DNA of 64,000 nucleotides from the NCBI RefSeq assembly GCF_003461245.1, contig NZ_QTWS01000001.1:325919-389918 (forward strand), given 5' to 3'. Below are positions 43,935 to 53,034 of this stretch, piece by piece. How positions within the stretch are numbered: position 1 is the first letter of the stretch; each line of letters starts with the position of its first letter. The notes under the pieces were generated by a model. It had not been told where the DNA came from. It saw only the letters and a program-made list of their open reading frames with translations, and made no database searches. This DNA is from Blautia sp. AF19-10LB (lineage in GTDB: Bacteria; Bacillota; Clostridia; Lachnospirales; Lachnospiraceae). The position numbers and the translations under genes were made by a program.

Positions 43935-43991
43935 AAATAAGCTTAAAACTAAAAAACCAGTAATGTATTGGTGAAAATGGAGAGATGAACG

Positions 43992-44387
43992 ATGAATTTA
44001 GGAATCATTGCACACAACAGCAAAAAGGTACTTATCGAAGATTTCTGTATCGCCTACAAGAATATTCTCGCCAAGCATGAGGTTTATGCTACCGGAACAA
44101 CCGGAAGGCGGATTGAGGAAGCCACAAACCTTCATGTGCATAAGTTCCTTGCAGGAAGTATAGGCGGAGATAAGCAATTTATGGAAATGGTAGAACGACA
44201 GGATCTTGACATGGTCATCCTGTTTTACAATCCGGTCATGATGGATCCGAAAGAACCGGACATCCACGCCATCGTTATGAGGTGTGATCAATATAATATA
44301 CCGGTCGCTACGAATATCGCAACGGCAGAACTTCTGATTCTCGGACTTGCACGCGGCGACCTGGATTGGAGACTGAATCTGAAATGA
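43992..44387 (+). CDS. mgsA: Methylglyoxal synthase
   Basis: Converts dihydroxyacetone phosphate to methylglyoxal and phosphate, a bypass of lower glycolysis. 131 residues. IIAHNSKKVLIEDF with the family His near residue 6, ATGTTGRRIEE near 36 (phosphate loop), LAGSIGGDKQ near 56 with the catalytic Asp, and NIPVATNIATAELLI near 105. GAGA lies upstream of the ATG with moderate ribosome pairing. The stop overlaps rsmD by 4 bases. Confidence 0.95.
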   Translation: MNLGIIAHNSKKVLIEDFCIAYKNILAKHEVYATGTTGRRIEEATNLHVHKFLAGSIGGDKQFMEMVERQDLDMVILFYNPVMMDPKEPDIHAIVMRCDQYNIPVATNIATAELLILGLARGDLDWRLNLK

Positions 44388-44938
44388 GAGTAATCGCTGG
44401 AACTGCCAGACGTCTTGCACTCAAGACAGTGCCTGGCATGGAAACAAGACCAACTACAGACAGAATCAAAGAAACTCTGTTTAATATTCTGCAGCCATAC
44501 ATTCCGGACAGCACCTTCCTGGATCTTTTCAGTGGAAGCGGTGGAATCGGGATCGAGGCACTCAGCAGAGGCGCAGAACATGCGACCTTCGTTGAGAAAA
44601 ATCCCAAGGCATGCGCCTGCATCCGGGAAAATCTTGCATTTACAAAGCTGGCTGAACATGGTAAACTGCTGAACATGGATGTACTGCAGGCTCTTCGTTC
44701 TATGGAAGGGCAGGCTGCATTCGACTGTATTTTTATGGATCCACCGTATAACAATGAGCTGGAGAGACAGGTGCTGGAGTATCTGCAGGACAGCTCCCTC
44801 GCGGATGAGGATACCCTGATCATCGTTGAGGCAGACCTTCATACGGACTTCTCTTATGTGGAAGAATTTGGCTATGAACTGAGCCGTTCCAAAGAATACA
44901 AGACCAATAAGCATATTTTTTTGCACAAAAGAAAGTGA
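44384..44938 (+). CDS. rsmD: 16S rRNA (guanine-966-N2)-methyltransferase
   Basis: Methylates G966 of 16S rRNA using S-adenosylmethionine. 184 residues. MRVIAGTARRLALKTVPGMETRPTTDR is typical of the N-terminus, FLDLFSGSGGIGIEALSRGA near 44 is the SAM-binding motif, and FMDPPYNNEL near 116 is the DPPY catalytic motif of N-methyltransferases. ATG 44384 overlaps the mgsA stop. It precedes coaD, as in Bacillus (ylbH-coaD). Confidence 0.95.
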   Translation: MRVIAGTARRLALKTVPGMETRPTTDRIKETLFNILQPYIPDSTFLDLFSGSGGIGIEALSRGAEHATFVEKNPKACACIRENLAFTKLAEHGKLLNMDVLQALRSMEGQAAFDCIFMDPPYNNELERQVLEYLQDSSLADEDTLIIVEADLHTDFSYVEEFGYELSRSKEYKTNKHIFLHKRK

Positions 44939-44947
44939 GAAATACCT

Positions 44948-45439
44948 ATGGTAACAGCAGTTTATCCGGGAAGTTTTGATCCGGCAACCTATGGTCATCT
45001 GGATGTCATCAGGCGCGCAAGCGTATCTTTTGACAGAGTTGTAGTCGGGGTTTTGCAGAATTCTGCAAAAAGTCCGTTGTTTTCTGTGGAAGAACGTGTT
45101 AATATATTAGAAAAGGCGACCAGGGATATCCCGAATGTGATTATCAAGCCATTTGACGGACTTTCTGTGAACTTTGCCAGAGAGAACCAGGCCCAGGTCA
45201 TTGTACGTGGGCTTCGTGCGGTTACTGATTTTGAGTATGAGCTTCAGATGGCTCAGACCAACCGCGTTCTGGCTCCGGATGTAGATACCGTATTCCTGAC
45301 CACAAGTCTGGAGTACGCTTATGTAAGCTCCACCATTATGAAGGAAGTAGCCCGATTTGGAGGAGATTTATCCAGTTTTGCACCGGCAGAGATCATTCAG
45401 GAACTACTCCTGAAGATGCAGGAAAAAGACAAAATATAA
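44948..45439 (+). CDS. coaD: Phosphopantetheine adenylyltransferase
   Basis: Penultimate step of coenzyme A synthesis: ATP plus 4'-phosphopantetheine to dephospho-CoA. 163 residues, standard length. [21 protein letters not shown] holds the nucleotidyltransferase TxGH motif near residue 16; [19 protein letters not shown] near 81 and [16 protein letters not shown] near 121 are diagnostic. The next gene starts 12 bases later. Confidence 0.97.
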   Translation: MVTAVYPGSFDPATYGHLDVIRRASVSFDRVVVGVLQNSAKSPLFSVEERVNILEKATRDIPNVIIKPFDGLSVNFARENQAQVIVRGLRAVTDFEYELQMAQTNRVLAPDVDTVFLTTSLEYAYVSSTIMKEVARFGGDLSSFAPAEIIQELLLKMQEKDKI

Positions 45440-45451
45440 GGAGAATGTACT

Positions 45452-46084
45452 ATGAGCAGCAGAATTGAACAGCTTATCGACGAAATCGATGAATTTATAG
45501 AAGGCTGTAAATTTCAGCCTTTATCAGCAACCAAGATCGTTGTAAATAAAGAAGAGATGGAAGAGTACTTAAGAGAACTTCGTCTTAAGACTCCGGATGA
45601 GATCAAGAGATATCAGAAGATCATCAGCAACAAAGATGCGATCCTTGAGGATGCACAGACCAAGGCAGATGCCCTGATCGCAGATGCACAGACCAAGGCA
45701 CAGGAGCTCGTTACACAGCACGAGATCATGCAGAAGGCTTACGCACAGGCGAACGAGACCATCAACGCTGCCAACAAGCAGGCACAGGAGATCCTGGATT
45801 CCGCTACACAGGATGCCAACAGCATTCGTCTGAGCGCGATCACTTACACAGATGACATGATGGCAAACATCGGATCTGTCCTGAACCAGACACTGGAGGA
45901 TGCAGGCGGCAAATACAAGACTTTCATCGACTCTCTGCAGAGCTGTCTGGAAGTTGTAAACCACAATCGCCAGGAGCTGGCACCTCAGACAGCACAGGCA
46001 GCAGCGATCACAGGTTCTTACCATGACGAACCTGCCAAGGAAGCTGAGGATGACAATCTCTTAGATGATCTTGGCGAAGAATAA
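45452..46084 (+). CDS. Coiled-coil protein of unknown function (ATP synthase E/H-like helix)
   Basis: 210 residues, no membrane segment. Residues about 60-130 are an almost uninterrupted heptad helix rich in Ala, Gln, Lys and Glu, with an internal repeat (DAQTKADALIADAQTKAQEL). It resembles stalk subunits of ATPases or DivIVA-type proteins by composition only. The N-terminus (SSRIEQLIDEIDEFIEGCKFQPLS) and acidic C-terminus (DDNLLDDLGEE) are distinctive. AAGGAGAA precedes the ATG. Its end overlaps the convergent ylbJ gene by 24 bases. Function not assignable. Confidence 0.75.
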   Translation: MSSRIEQLIDEIDEFIEGCKFQPLSATKIVVNKEEMEEYLRELRLKTPDEIKRYQKIISNKDAILEDAQTKADALIADAQTKAQELVTQHEIMQKAYAQANETINAANKQAQEILDSATQDANSIRLSAITYTDDMMANIGSVLNQTLEDAGGKYKTFIDSLQSCLEVVNHNRQELAPQTAQAAAITGSYHDEPAKEAEDDNLLDDLGEE

Positions 46085-47008
46085 GAATAGTACTATGACG
46101 ATCAGCGCATTCACAAGCTTGGATGCGAGATAGGGAAGCAGGGAGAGTTCTTCTGTCACGAGGCTTCGTGTCTGTGCAGTGATGCAGGCACCGCCGAGTA
46201 CGACAGTGACCAGGGCACAGAGATATTTTATTTCCGGGTTCAGACCTGAGAGTGCGAGACTGTGAAGCCCGGTAGTCATTTCCAGGAGGCAGAACAGCAC
46301 ATACGAAAGTATGGACTGACTTTTCCAGAAATGACGTACACAGGCAGTCAGGATCGAGAACATAAGAATATACCCACCCAGTTTGGTGATCGTTTCGAAA
46401 CCGTTCATAATAGAGGCATCCAGTATGGCTCCCGGAGAGCTGTCAGAGGATGTCTCTTTTTTTGATGTGTATATCGGGGAGAAGCCAGCAGTGTACCGGC
46501 TGCCTGTACGAAAAAACCACAGGCGCATGCACAGCATGGTGAGGAAGGCGGAGCCGAGAAGAAGCGAGAATACCTCCAAAGCAGAGACCTGCCCGTTCAT
46601 GCAGGTATGTATCAGATAAGAACTGATGAACATGGGACTGGCGTGGTTGGTAAAAGTCAGGAGATACTGTGCTTCCCTGCGACTGATCTTTCGGCTGGCA
46701 TAGAGATCGGAAGTAAGTTTGGCTCCCATGGGATAACCACAGAGCAGCCCAAAAAGAACGGCATAAGCTCCGGCAGGAGAAACACCGAAGATTTTTTGCC
46801 AGATGGATTCCATGGGGGTTAGGCGCTGGCCGATCATATCTGTTCGGATCAGGACTCCAGTCAGGATCATGAAAGGCAATAGCGTCGGCAGCAGGATATT
46901 GAGCCAGAGCTGCATTCCTTCCTGTGCGGAAGCCAGACTTTCCCGTGGAAAAAATAAAAGAAACACAAGCAATACGAGACTTACGACGGTATAGAGAATT
47001 TTTTTCAT
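46061..47008 (-). CDS. ylbJ: Sporulation integral membrane protein YlbJ
   Basis: Polytopic membrane protein of 315 residues with about eight hydrophobic segments, needed for spore formation in Bacillus. FPRESLASAQEGMQLWLNILLPTLLPFMILTGVLI (split by no charge but partly in the membrane) and FGLLCGYPMGAKLTSDLY near residue 87 are typical of the YlbJ/nucleoside-gate family. In Bacillus ylbJ follows coaD on the same strand; here it is inverted and convergent, overlapping the coiled-coil gene by 24 bases. Confidence 0.9.
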   Translation of the reverse strand: MKKILYTVVSLVLLVFLLFFPRESLASAQEGMQLWLNILLPTLLPFMILTGVLIRTDMIGQRLTPMESIWQKIFGVSPAGAYAVLFGLLCGYPMGAKLTSDLYASRKISRREAQYLLTFTNHASPMFISSYLIHTCMNGQVSALEVFSLLLGSAFLTMLCMRLWFFRTGSRYTAGFSPIYTSKKETSSDSSPGAILDASIMNGFETITKLGGYILMFSILTACVRHFWKSQSILSYVLFCLLEMTTGLHSLALSGLNPEIKYLCALVTVVLGGACITAQTRSLVTEELSLLPYLASKLVNALIVIVLFLFFAKII

Positions 47009-47066
47009 AAAAAAATCTTTTTTTCTTTACTATACGAAATACCCGGGACAAATATGAGGAAAAAAT

Positions 47067-47099
47067 CCAGAAACCCTTGAAATCAAAAAGATTTCTGGG
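47067..47099. promoter_or_regulatory. Inverted repeat over the pepD promoter
   Basis: CCAGAAA (47068-47074) and TTTCTGG (47092-47098) flank TTGAAA (47077-47082), the -35 box of a promoter with TAATAT (47100-47105) 17 bp downstream. The repeat could be an operator in the divergent ylbJ-pepD gap, or a chance A/T hairpin. Confidence 0.4.
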
Positions 47100-47139
47100 T
47101 AATATAAACTATAATGCAGTAATAATGGAGGAAATCAAA

Positions 47140-48591
47140 ATGAGAGTTTTAGAAAACTGTGAACCAAAAAGAGTATTTTATTATTTTGAAGAAATCTGTA
47201 AGATTCCGCATGGTTCCCGCAATACAAAGCAGATCAGTGATTATCTGGTGAATTTTGCGAAGGATCATGGATTTGATTATGTACAGGATGAACTGAATAA
47301 CGTTGTCATCTACAAACCTGCAACTGCCGGATATGAGAATGCACCGACTGTGATCCTTCAGGGTCATATGGATATGGTATGCGAGAAACGTCCGGATGTA
47401 GAGCATGATTTCGAGAAAGACGGATTGAACCTTTCTGTCAAGGACGGATATGTAAGCGCAAATGGAACCACACTTGGTGGTGATGACGGAATCGCTGTTG
47501 CTTATGCACTGGCACTTCTGGACAGCACAGATATCCCGCATCCGGCACTGGAAGTTCTGGTCACTGTAGACGAGGAGATCGGACTTCTTGGAGCAGTAGG
47601 ACTTGACTGCAGCGTTCTCAAAGGAAAACGTATGATCAACATGGATTCCGAAGCAGAAGGAAGTCTCTGGATCAGCTGTGCAGGCGGTCTTTCCGCAGTC
47701 AGCAGCATTCCGGTGAAGAGAGTCGAGGCAGAAGGAAAGAAGATCGGAGTCAAGATCTGCGGACTGATGGGTGGACATTCCGGAGCAGAGATCGACAAGA
47801 AACGCGCAAATGCCAACGTTCTTATGGCACGTTTCCTTTACGGACTCAAGAACAAGGCAGATTATGAGATGATTTCTCTTGAGGGTGGTCAGAAGGACAA
47901 TGCGATCACAAGAGAAGCTGTCGCAGAACTCCTGATCGACGGCGACCAGACAGAAGCAGTCAAAGCTTATGCAGCCAAAGTACAGGAAGGTCTTCGTGAG
48001 GAATACGAAGGCAGCGATGCAAGGATCACCATCCAGATCACAGAGGGCGATGTGGAGACAGCAATGGTCCTTTATCCGACCAGCAGAGAGAAGGTTCTCT
48101 TCTATCTGATGGAAGTTCCGTTCGGCATCCAGAAGATGAGCGGAAGCATCGAGGGGCTGGTAGAGACTTCTACCAATATCGGTATTGTCAAACTTTATGA
48201 GGATGAATTCTTTGCAAGCTCCAGTGTCAGAAGTTCCGTAGAGGCAGCAAGAGATGCACTTTCTGACAGGATCCAGTATCTGACAGAGTTCCTTGGTGGC
48301 GAGTACACCATCCAGGGTGCTTATCCGGCATGGGAGTACTGCAAGGAATCTCCGCTCCGTGACAAGATGGTATCCGTATACGAAGAAATGTACGGACAGA
48401 AACCGGCAGTTGTTGCGATCCATGCAGGACTGGAGTGTGGACTTTTCTACAAGAAGATCGAAGGACTTGACTGCGTATCTCTGGGACCAAACATGAAGGA
48501 CATCCATACTTCAGAGGAAGTTCTGGATATCGCATCCACAGAACGTGTATGGAATTACCTTGTCAAAGTTCTGGAACAGTTAAAAGACTGA
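47140..48591 (+). CDS. pepD: Aminoacyl-histidine dipeptidase (peptidase M20C)
   Basis: Zinc-dependent cytosolic dipeptidase acting on Xaa-His and other dipeptides. 483 residues, the usual PepD size. LQGHMDMVCEKRPDVEHDFEKD near residue 75 supplies the first metal His and Asp; LGGDDGIAVAYALALLD near 114 the bridging Asp; TVDEEIGLLGA near 144 the catalytic Glu pair; MGGHSGAEIDKKRANAN near 208 is also conserved. ATG 47140 has GGAGG 8 bases upstream; the longer ORF from 47077 starts within the promoter. Confidence 0.95.
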   Translation: MRVLENCEPKRVFYYFEEICKIPHGSRNTKQISDYLVNFAKDHGFDYVQDELNNVVIYKPATAGYENAPTVILQGHMDMVCEKRPDVEHDFEKDGLNLSVKDGYVSANGTTLGGDDGIAVAYALALLDSTDIPHPALEVLVTVDEEIGLLGAVGLDCSVLKGKRMINMDSEAEGSLWISCAGGLSAVSSIPVKRVEAEGKKIGVKICGLMGGHSGAEIDKKRANANVLMARFLYGLKNKADYEMISLEGGQKDNAITREAVAELLIDGDQTEAVKAYAAKVQEGLREEYEGSDARITIQITEGDVETAMVLYPTSREKVLFYLMEVPFGIQKMSGSIEGLVETSTNIGIVKLYEDEFFASSSVRSSVEAARDALSDRIQYLTEFLGGEYTIQGAYPAWEYCKESPLRDKMVSVYEEMYGQKPAVVAIHAGLECGLFYKKIEGLDCVSLGPNMKDIHTSEEVLDIASTERVWNYLVKVLEQLKD

Positions 48592-48614
48592 TAAAACAAA
48601 ACTAAGTTTCTACG

Positions 48615-48657
48615 ACAGAGGCTTCTGGGCGGTGATCGCCGGGAGTCTCTGTTTTTT
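48615..48657 (+). terminator. Intrinsic terminator after pepD
   Basis: ACAGAGGCT pairs with AGTCTCTGT through wobble, extended by inner GGGCG/CGCC pairing, followed by six T. Confidence 0.85.
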
Positions 48658-48729
48658 GCGTAATAATGATGTAAGAGAGAGAATAGAATAAAAATTGACG
48701 ATATCGTATAAAGGCAGAATTTCAGGCTC

Positions 48730-49545
48730 ATGGGACGATGGCTCTGGAAAAGTTTCTTCTGTTTTTTTATTCTTACCTGCATCACTGGCAGTCAAAAGAT
48801 CCTTCTGGAGCGAAGCCGGGCATCGATACTGGATGAAAAAACATGTGAGTCAGCTGCGTTTCGGGAGCAGCATCTTCCGACGGAACTATACCGGCAGCTT
48901 CGCAACCAGGATGAAAGTTCAGGAAATACAGACTGGATGGAAAATCTGACGACGACAATGCTGAACGGGAAATTTTATCCCGGGAGATGTTCTTCTGACA
49001 GGGAGCCTTATCTGAGATATAAATACAAAGAATATACAGATCTGTGCAGTTTTTACCAGGCGGTCTGGAAGGATGTCAGATATTTTCCGGTCGCAGCAGA
49101 TGACATCTCATTTGAGGACGGCTGGATGGAAGAGAGAAGCTTTGGGGGAGAGCGTGTTCATGAAGGCTGTGATCTTTTTGGAGGTTGCGGGGCAGCAGAT
49201 TTTTATCCGATCATCAGTATGGCGGACGGAAGTGTAGAAGCGGTCGGCTGGCTCCCCTTAGGTGGCTATCGGATCGGTATCCGTTCTCCTTCAGGAGGCT
49301 ATTTTTATTATGCACACCTTTCTTCCTATGAGCGGGACTGGAAGGAGGGAGATTCCATAAAAGCGGGAGAAATCCTTGGGTTTATGGGCGATACCGGTTA
49401 TGGCAGTGAAGGTACAAAGGGAAAATTTCCGGTACATCTGCATCTCGGGATCTACATTCAGACACCGTATTCGAGGGAGATGAGCGTAAACCCATACTGG
49501 GTGCTGAAGGCCGTTCAGAAAAAAATCAGAAAGTGTGTATATTAA
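48730..49545 (+). CDS. M23 family metallopeptidase (LytM-like)
   Basis: Probable peptidoglycan endopeptidase, membrane-anchored or secreted by the N-terminal hydrophobic segment (SFFCFFILTCITGS). 271 residues. Zinc ligands: ERVHEGCDLFG near residue 138 (HxxxD), YYAHLS near 194, and HLHLGIYI near 237 (HxH). The spacer between (about 35-130) matches nothing I know. The ribosome site before ATG 48730 is weak, so the start is less sure. It may act in sporulation or wall turnover. Confidence 0.85.
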   Translation: MGRWLWKSFFCFFILTCITGSQKILLERSRASILDEKTCESAAFREQHLPTELYRQLRNQDESSGNTDWMENLTTTMLNGKFYPGRCSSDREPYLRYKYKEYTDLCSFYQAVWKDVRYFPVAADDISFEDGWMEERSFGGERVHEGCDLFGGCGAADFYPIISMADGSVEAVGWLPLGGYRIGIRSPSGGYFYYAHLSSYERDWKEGDSIKAGEILGFMGDTGYGSEGTKGKFPVHLHLGIYIQTPYSREMSVNPYWVLKAVQKKIRKCVY

Positions 49546-49575
49546 TTACATATCCATGCAAAAATGTGCTATAAT
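49546..49575 (+). promoter_or_regulatory. SigA-type promoter with extended -10 for the alarmone synthetase
   Basis: TTACAT (49546-49551), 18-bp spacer, TATAAT (49570-49575), with TG one base before the -10 box. Confidence 0.7.
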
Positions 49576-49650
49576 GCAAAAGTAGTTTCGCTTTAAATCA
49601 AGAGGAAGCCGGGGCTACTTTTGCTACAAGCCACCAAGGGAGCGATTTTT

Positions 49651-50457
49651 ATGGAAATACAGTTATGGAGAAGTATATTATGTCCATATGAACTGGCTGT
49701 CAAGGAGCTGATGGTCAAGTTTGAACATATTATAGAAGAACACAAGCAGAATGATCTTTATTCTCCGATCGAGCAGGTCAGCGGACGCGTCAAGAGCCTG
49801 CCAAGCATTCTGGAAAAGATGCAGCGCAAACACATTCCCATGGAACGCATGGAGGAAGAACTGGAGGATATCGCAGGTATCCGCATTATCTGCCAGTTTG
49901 AGGAAGACATTGATACCGTTGCTGCGATCATTCAGAAGCGTACCGATATGACGATCAAGAGTGAGAAGAACTATCTGAAGCACATCAAACAGAGTGGATA
50001 CAGAAGTTATCACCTGATCATTTATTATACAGTTGAAACGATAAACGGACCAAAGAAGATCCAGGCAGAGATCCAGATCCGTACCATGGCGATGAATTTC
50101 TGGGCGACGATCGAGCATTCTCTCCAGTACAAATACAAAGGTGAGATGCCGCTTCACGTGGCAGAGCGCCTGAGCAACGCCGCAGATGCGATCATTGCGC
50201 TGGATCAGGAGATGTCCTCTGTCCGCGATGAGATCATGGATGCACAGAACTCTTCGCAGATGCAGTCGAATCTTGTCAAGGATATTCTTCTCAGCATCGA
50301 AAATCTTTACAAGATTTCAAACAAAAGGGAAGTTGCCAAGATCCAGGACGAGTTTCTCCGCGTATTCCGGACGAAGGATCTGCAGCAGCTTGCACGTTTT
50401 CACAGACAGCTTGATATCATCGCAGAGGGATATCGGGCACAGTCGGTATCATTTTAG
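49651..50457 (+). CDS. Small alarmone synthetase (RelA/SpoT domain, RelQ-like)
   Basis: Makes (p)ppGpp from ATP and GDP/GTP; a synthetase-only protein without hydrolase, TGS or ACT domains. 268 residues. RVKSLPSILEKM near residue 47 (substrate and G-loop site), EDIAGIRIIC near 71 with the metal-binding Asp, and EIQIRTMAMNFWATIEHSLQYKYK near 138 are the synthetase motifs. It is longer than Bacillus RelQ (about 210 residues) by a helical C-terminus. ATG 49651 has AAGGGAG 8 bases upstream; TTG 49621 is rejected. Confidence 0.92.
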   Translation: MEIQLWRSILCPYELAVKELMVKFEHIIEEHKQNDLYSPIEQVSGRVKSLPSILEKMQRKHIPMERMEEELEDIAGIRIICQFEEDIDTVAAIIQKRTDMTIKSEKNYLKHIKQSGYRSYHLIIYYTVETINGPKKIQAEIQIRTMAMNFWATIEHSLQYKYKGEMPLHVAERLSNAADAIIALDQEMSSVRDEIMDAQNSSQMQSNLVKDILLSIENLYKISNKREVAKIQDEFLRVFRTKDLQQLARFHRQLDIIAEGYRAQSVSF

Positions 50458-50472
50458 GAGAAGAACATATAC

Positions 50473-52380
50473 ATGCAGGATTTTTTACCAGTAACCAAAA
50501 AAGAAATGCAGCAGAGAGGATGGGAACAGGTGGATTTTGTCTATCTGACAGGAGATGCTTATGTAGACCATCCTTCTTTTGGTGCAGCGATCATATCAAG
50601 ACTTCTGGAGAGCAGAGGCTACCGCGTGGGGATCATCCCACAGCCGGACTGGCGTAAGAAAGAAAGCGTCCAGGTATTTGGCGAACCGCGTCTTGGTTTT
50701 CTTGTCAGTGCCGGAAATATGGATTCCATGGTGAACCATTACACCGTTTCCAAGAAACACCGCCAGAAGGATTCCTATTCACCAGGCGGCGAGATGGGAC
50801 TGCGCCCGGACATGCCTACCGTGGTGTACAGTAACCTGATTCGTCAGACGTATAAACATACACCGATCATCCTGGGCGGGATCGAGGCAAGCCTTCGACG
50901 CCTCGCACACTATGATTATTGGGAAAACAAGGTGCGCCGCAGTGTCCTTCTGGATTCCGGGGCGGATCTTATTTCTTATGGAATGGGAGAGCATTCGATC
51001 ATCCAGATCGCGGAGGCGCTTCAGAGCGGCCTTCCGGTAGATGAGATCACTTTCATTCCGGGAACCGTTTATAAGTGCAAAGATCTGTCGCGCGCTTATG
51101 ATCCGATCATCCTTCCGTCCTATGAGACAGTATCTTCGGACAAAAAAGCCTATGCCGAAAGCTTTGCCGAGCAGTACAGAAATACCGACCCGTTTACTGC
51201 CAGACCGATGGCAGAGAGCTACGGAAATCGAGGATGCGTGATCCAGAACCCGCCGGCACTTCCACTGAGCCAGCAGGAGATGGACGATGTTTACGACCTT
51301 CCCTATCAGAATACCTGGCATCCGATGTATGACGCCAAAGGCGGAATCCCTGCTCTGGAGGAGATCAAATTCAGCCTGACGAGCAACAGGGGCTGTTTCG
51401 GCGGCTGTAATTTCTGTGCTCTGACGTTCCATCAGGGACGCATTCTCCAGACGAGAAGCCATGAGTCCATTCTCAAAGAAGCAAAAAAAATGACTCATGA
51501 TCCGGATTTCAAGGGCTATATCCATGATATCGGAGGTCCTACCGCAGACTTCAGGCAGCCATCCTGTCAGAAGCAGCTCACCAAAGGTGTCTGCCAGAAC
51601 CGGCAGTGTCTTTTCCCGAAACCGTGCGGAAACCTTACCGTAGACCATACCGATTACGTGGCACTTCTTCGGAAACTCCGCAAGATCTCCGGAGTCAAGA
51701 AAGTTTTCGTCCGCTCCGGAGTCCGATTTGACTATGTAGTAGCGGACAAAAGCCCAGTTTTTTTGCAGGAACTTGTGAAATACCATGTAAGCGGACAGCT
51801 TCGTGTCGCGCCGGAACACGTTTCCGACCAGGTACTTCACTATATGGGAAAACCATCCCATCAGGTCTATCAGCAGTTTCTGGATCAGTATGAGAAGGCA
51901 AACGCGGCGACAGGCAAGAAGCAGTACGCCGTCCCATACTTTATGTCCTCCCATCCGGGATGTACGATGAAGGAAGCGGTGAAGCTTGCAGAATACGTGC
52001 GTGACCTTGGATTTACACCGGAACAGGTGCAGGATTTTTACCCGACTCCATCGACCCTTTCCACCTGTATGTATTACACCGGTATCCATCCGCTTACAGG
52101 GGAGAAGGTTTACATTCCGCGTGACCCGCATGAAAAAGCCATCCAGCGTGCGCTGATGCAGTATAAGAACCCGGCAAACAGAAGCCTTGTACTGGAGGGG
52201 CTCAAGATCGCAGGACGCATGGATCTGGTCGGTTTCGGCCCGAAATGTCTGCTCCGCCCGGAGAGAGACCGAAGGAAAGAATCCGGCAGAAATCCATCAG
52301 GAGGAGACCGCAGGAAGCCACAGAACCAGGGACGTAAGCCCGCAAAGAAAACGATCCGCAATACGCATAAGAAAAAATAA
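50473..52380 (+). CDS. YgiQ family radical SAM protein
   Basis: 635 residues; a radical S-adenosylmethionine enzyme of unknown reaction (UPF0313). The cluster motif is RGCFGGCNFCALTFHQGR, C-x3-C-x2-C, near residue 312. The N-terminal domain (DFVYLTGDAYVDHPSFGAAIISRLLE) is the family's B12-binding-like region. A second Cys cluster, CQKQLTKGVCQNRQCLFPKPC, lies near 367. The last 50 residues are very basic (RPERDRRKES ... KKTIRNTHKKK), suggesting RNA or DNA contact. It starts 15 bases after the alarmone synthetase. Confidence 0.92.
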   Translation: MQDFLPVTKKEMQQRGWEQVDFVYLTGDAYVDHPSFGAAIISRLLESRGYRVGIIPQPDWRKKESVQVFGEPRLGFLVSAGNMDSMVNHYTVSKKHRQKDSYSPGGEMGLRPDMPTVVYSNLIRQTYKHTPIILGGIEASLRRLAHYDYWENKVRRSVLLDSGADLISYGMGEHSIIQIAEALQSGLPVDEITFIPGTVYKCKDLSRAYDPIILPSYETVSSDKKAYAESFAEQYRNTDPFTARPMAESYGNRGCVIQNPPALPLSQQEMDDVYDLPYQNTWHPMYDAKGGIPALEEIKFSLTSNRGCFGGCNFCALTFHQGRILQTRSHESILKEAKKMTHDPDFKGYIHDIGGPTADFRQPSCQKQLTKGVCQNRQCLFPKPCGNLTVDHTDYVALLRKLRKISGVKKVFVRSGVRFDYVVADKSPVFLQELVKYHVSGQLRVAPEHVSDQVLHYMGKPSHQVYQQFLDQYEKANAATGKKQYAVPYFMSSHPGCTMKEAVKLAEYVRDLGFTPEQVQDFYPTPSTLSTCMYYTGIHPLTGEKVYIPRDPHEKAIQRALMQYKNPANRSLVLEGLKIAGRMDLVGFGPKCLLRPERDRRKESGRNPSGGDRRKPQNQGRKPAKKTIRNTHKKK

Positions 52381-52391
52381 GGAGCTTATAG

Positions 52392-53015
52392 ATGAGCAAA
52401 ACAAACAATAAAAATAAAGTAAGGAAGGGCGACTACGGCTACATTGCCGCCGAAAAAAAGAAACGCATTCTGATCACGGCAGCTCTGTTCGCAGCACCGC
52501 TTCTGATCTTTTTTTCAGCAATGATCTACTTTAAGACCAGACTGACTGTATGGACTGTGATCGCAGTGGTCGGCTGCCTTCCGGCATGTAAATCTGTAGT
52601 AAGCCTGATCATGATCTTCCGTGCAAAACCGGTCGCACCGCAGGTATATCAGGAAATCAGTAAACATGCGGGCGAACTGGTCATGTCCTATGAAATGTAT
52701 ATGACTTTTTATGAGAAGAGCGCATCGATCGATGCATTTGCGATCTGCGGCAACACAGTTGTCGGTTTCAGCAGTGATCCAAAGATCGATGCCGCATTCA
52801 TGGAACAGGAGGCGCAGAAGATCCTCCGCGGCAACGGATTCAAGGCAAATGTCAAGATCTTTACCAGACTGCCGCAGTTTCTGGAACGTCTGGATTCCAT
52901 GAACGAGCACAGAGAATCCCTGGAAGAAGGAATTAAATTCCGCCCGGATGAGAAATATCCGGAACTTTCCAGAAATGAACTGATCAAGCACACGATCCTG
53001 GCGATCTGTGTCTGA
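52392..53015 (+). CDS. Conserved hypothetical membrane protein, 207 aa
   Basis: Not a recognised named family. Two adjacent membrane helices (ILITAALFAAPLLIFFSAMIYF at about 26-47 and VWTVIAVVGCLPACKSVVSLIMIF at about 53-76) after a basic N-terminus, then a soluble cytoplasmic domain of about 130 residues. That domain (FYEKSASIDAFAICGNTVVGFSSD) may be a degraded nuclease or binding fold, but I cannot identify it. AAGGAG lies upstream of the ATG. It sits between YgiQ and a pseudouridine synthase in one apparent operon. Confidence 0.75.
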   Translation: MSKTNNKNKVRKGDYGYIAAEKKKRILITAALFAAPLLIFFSAMIYFKTRLTVWTVIAVVGCLPACKSVVSLIMIFRAKPVAPQVYQEISKHAGELVMSYEMYMTFYEKSASIDAFAICGNTVVGFSSDPKIDAAFMEQEAQKILRGNGFKANVKIFTRLPQFLERLDSMNEHRESLEEGIKFRPDEKYPELSRNELIKHTILAICV

Positions 53016-53034
53016 TAGAAAGAGGAACAGAGAA

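Noticed and set aside
45640..45720. Tandem DNA repeat (gatgcacagaccaaggca twice)
   Set aside because: It is an internal duplication within a coiled-coil coding region, explained by the heptad repeat of the protein.
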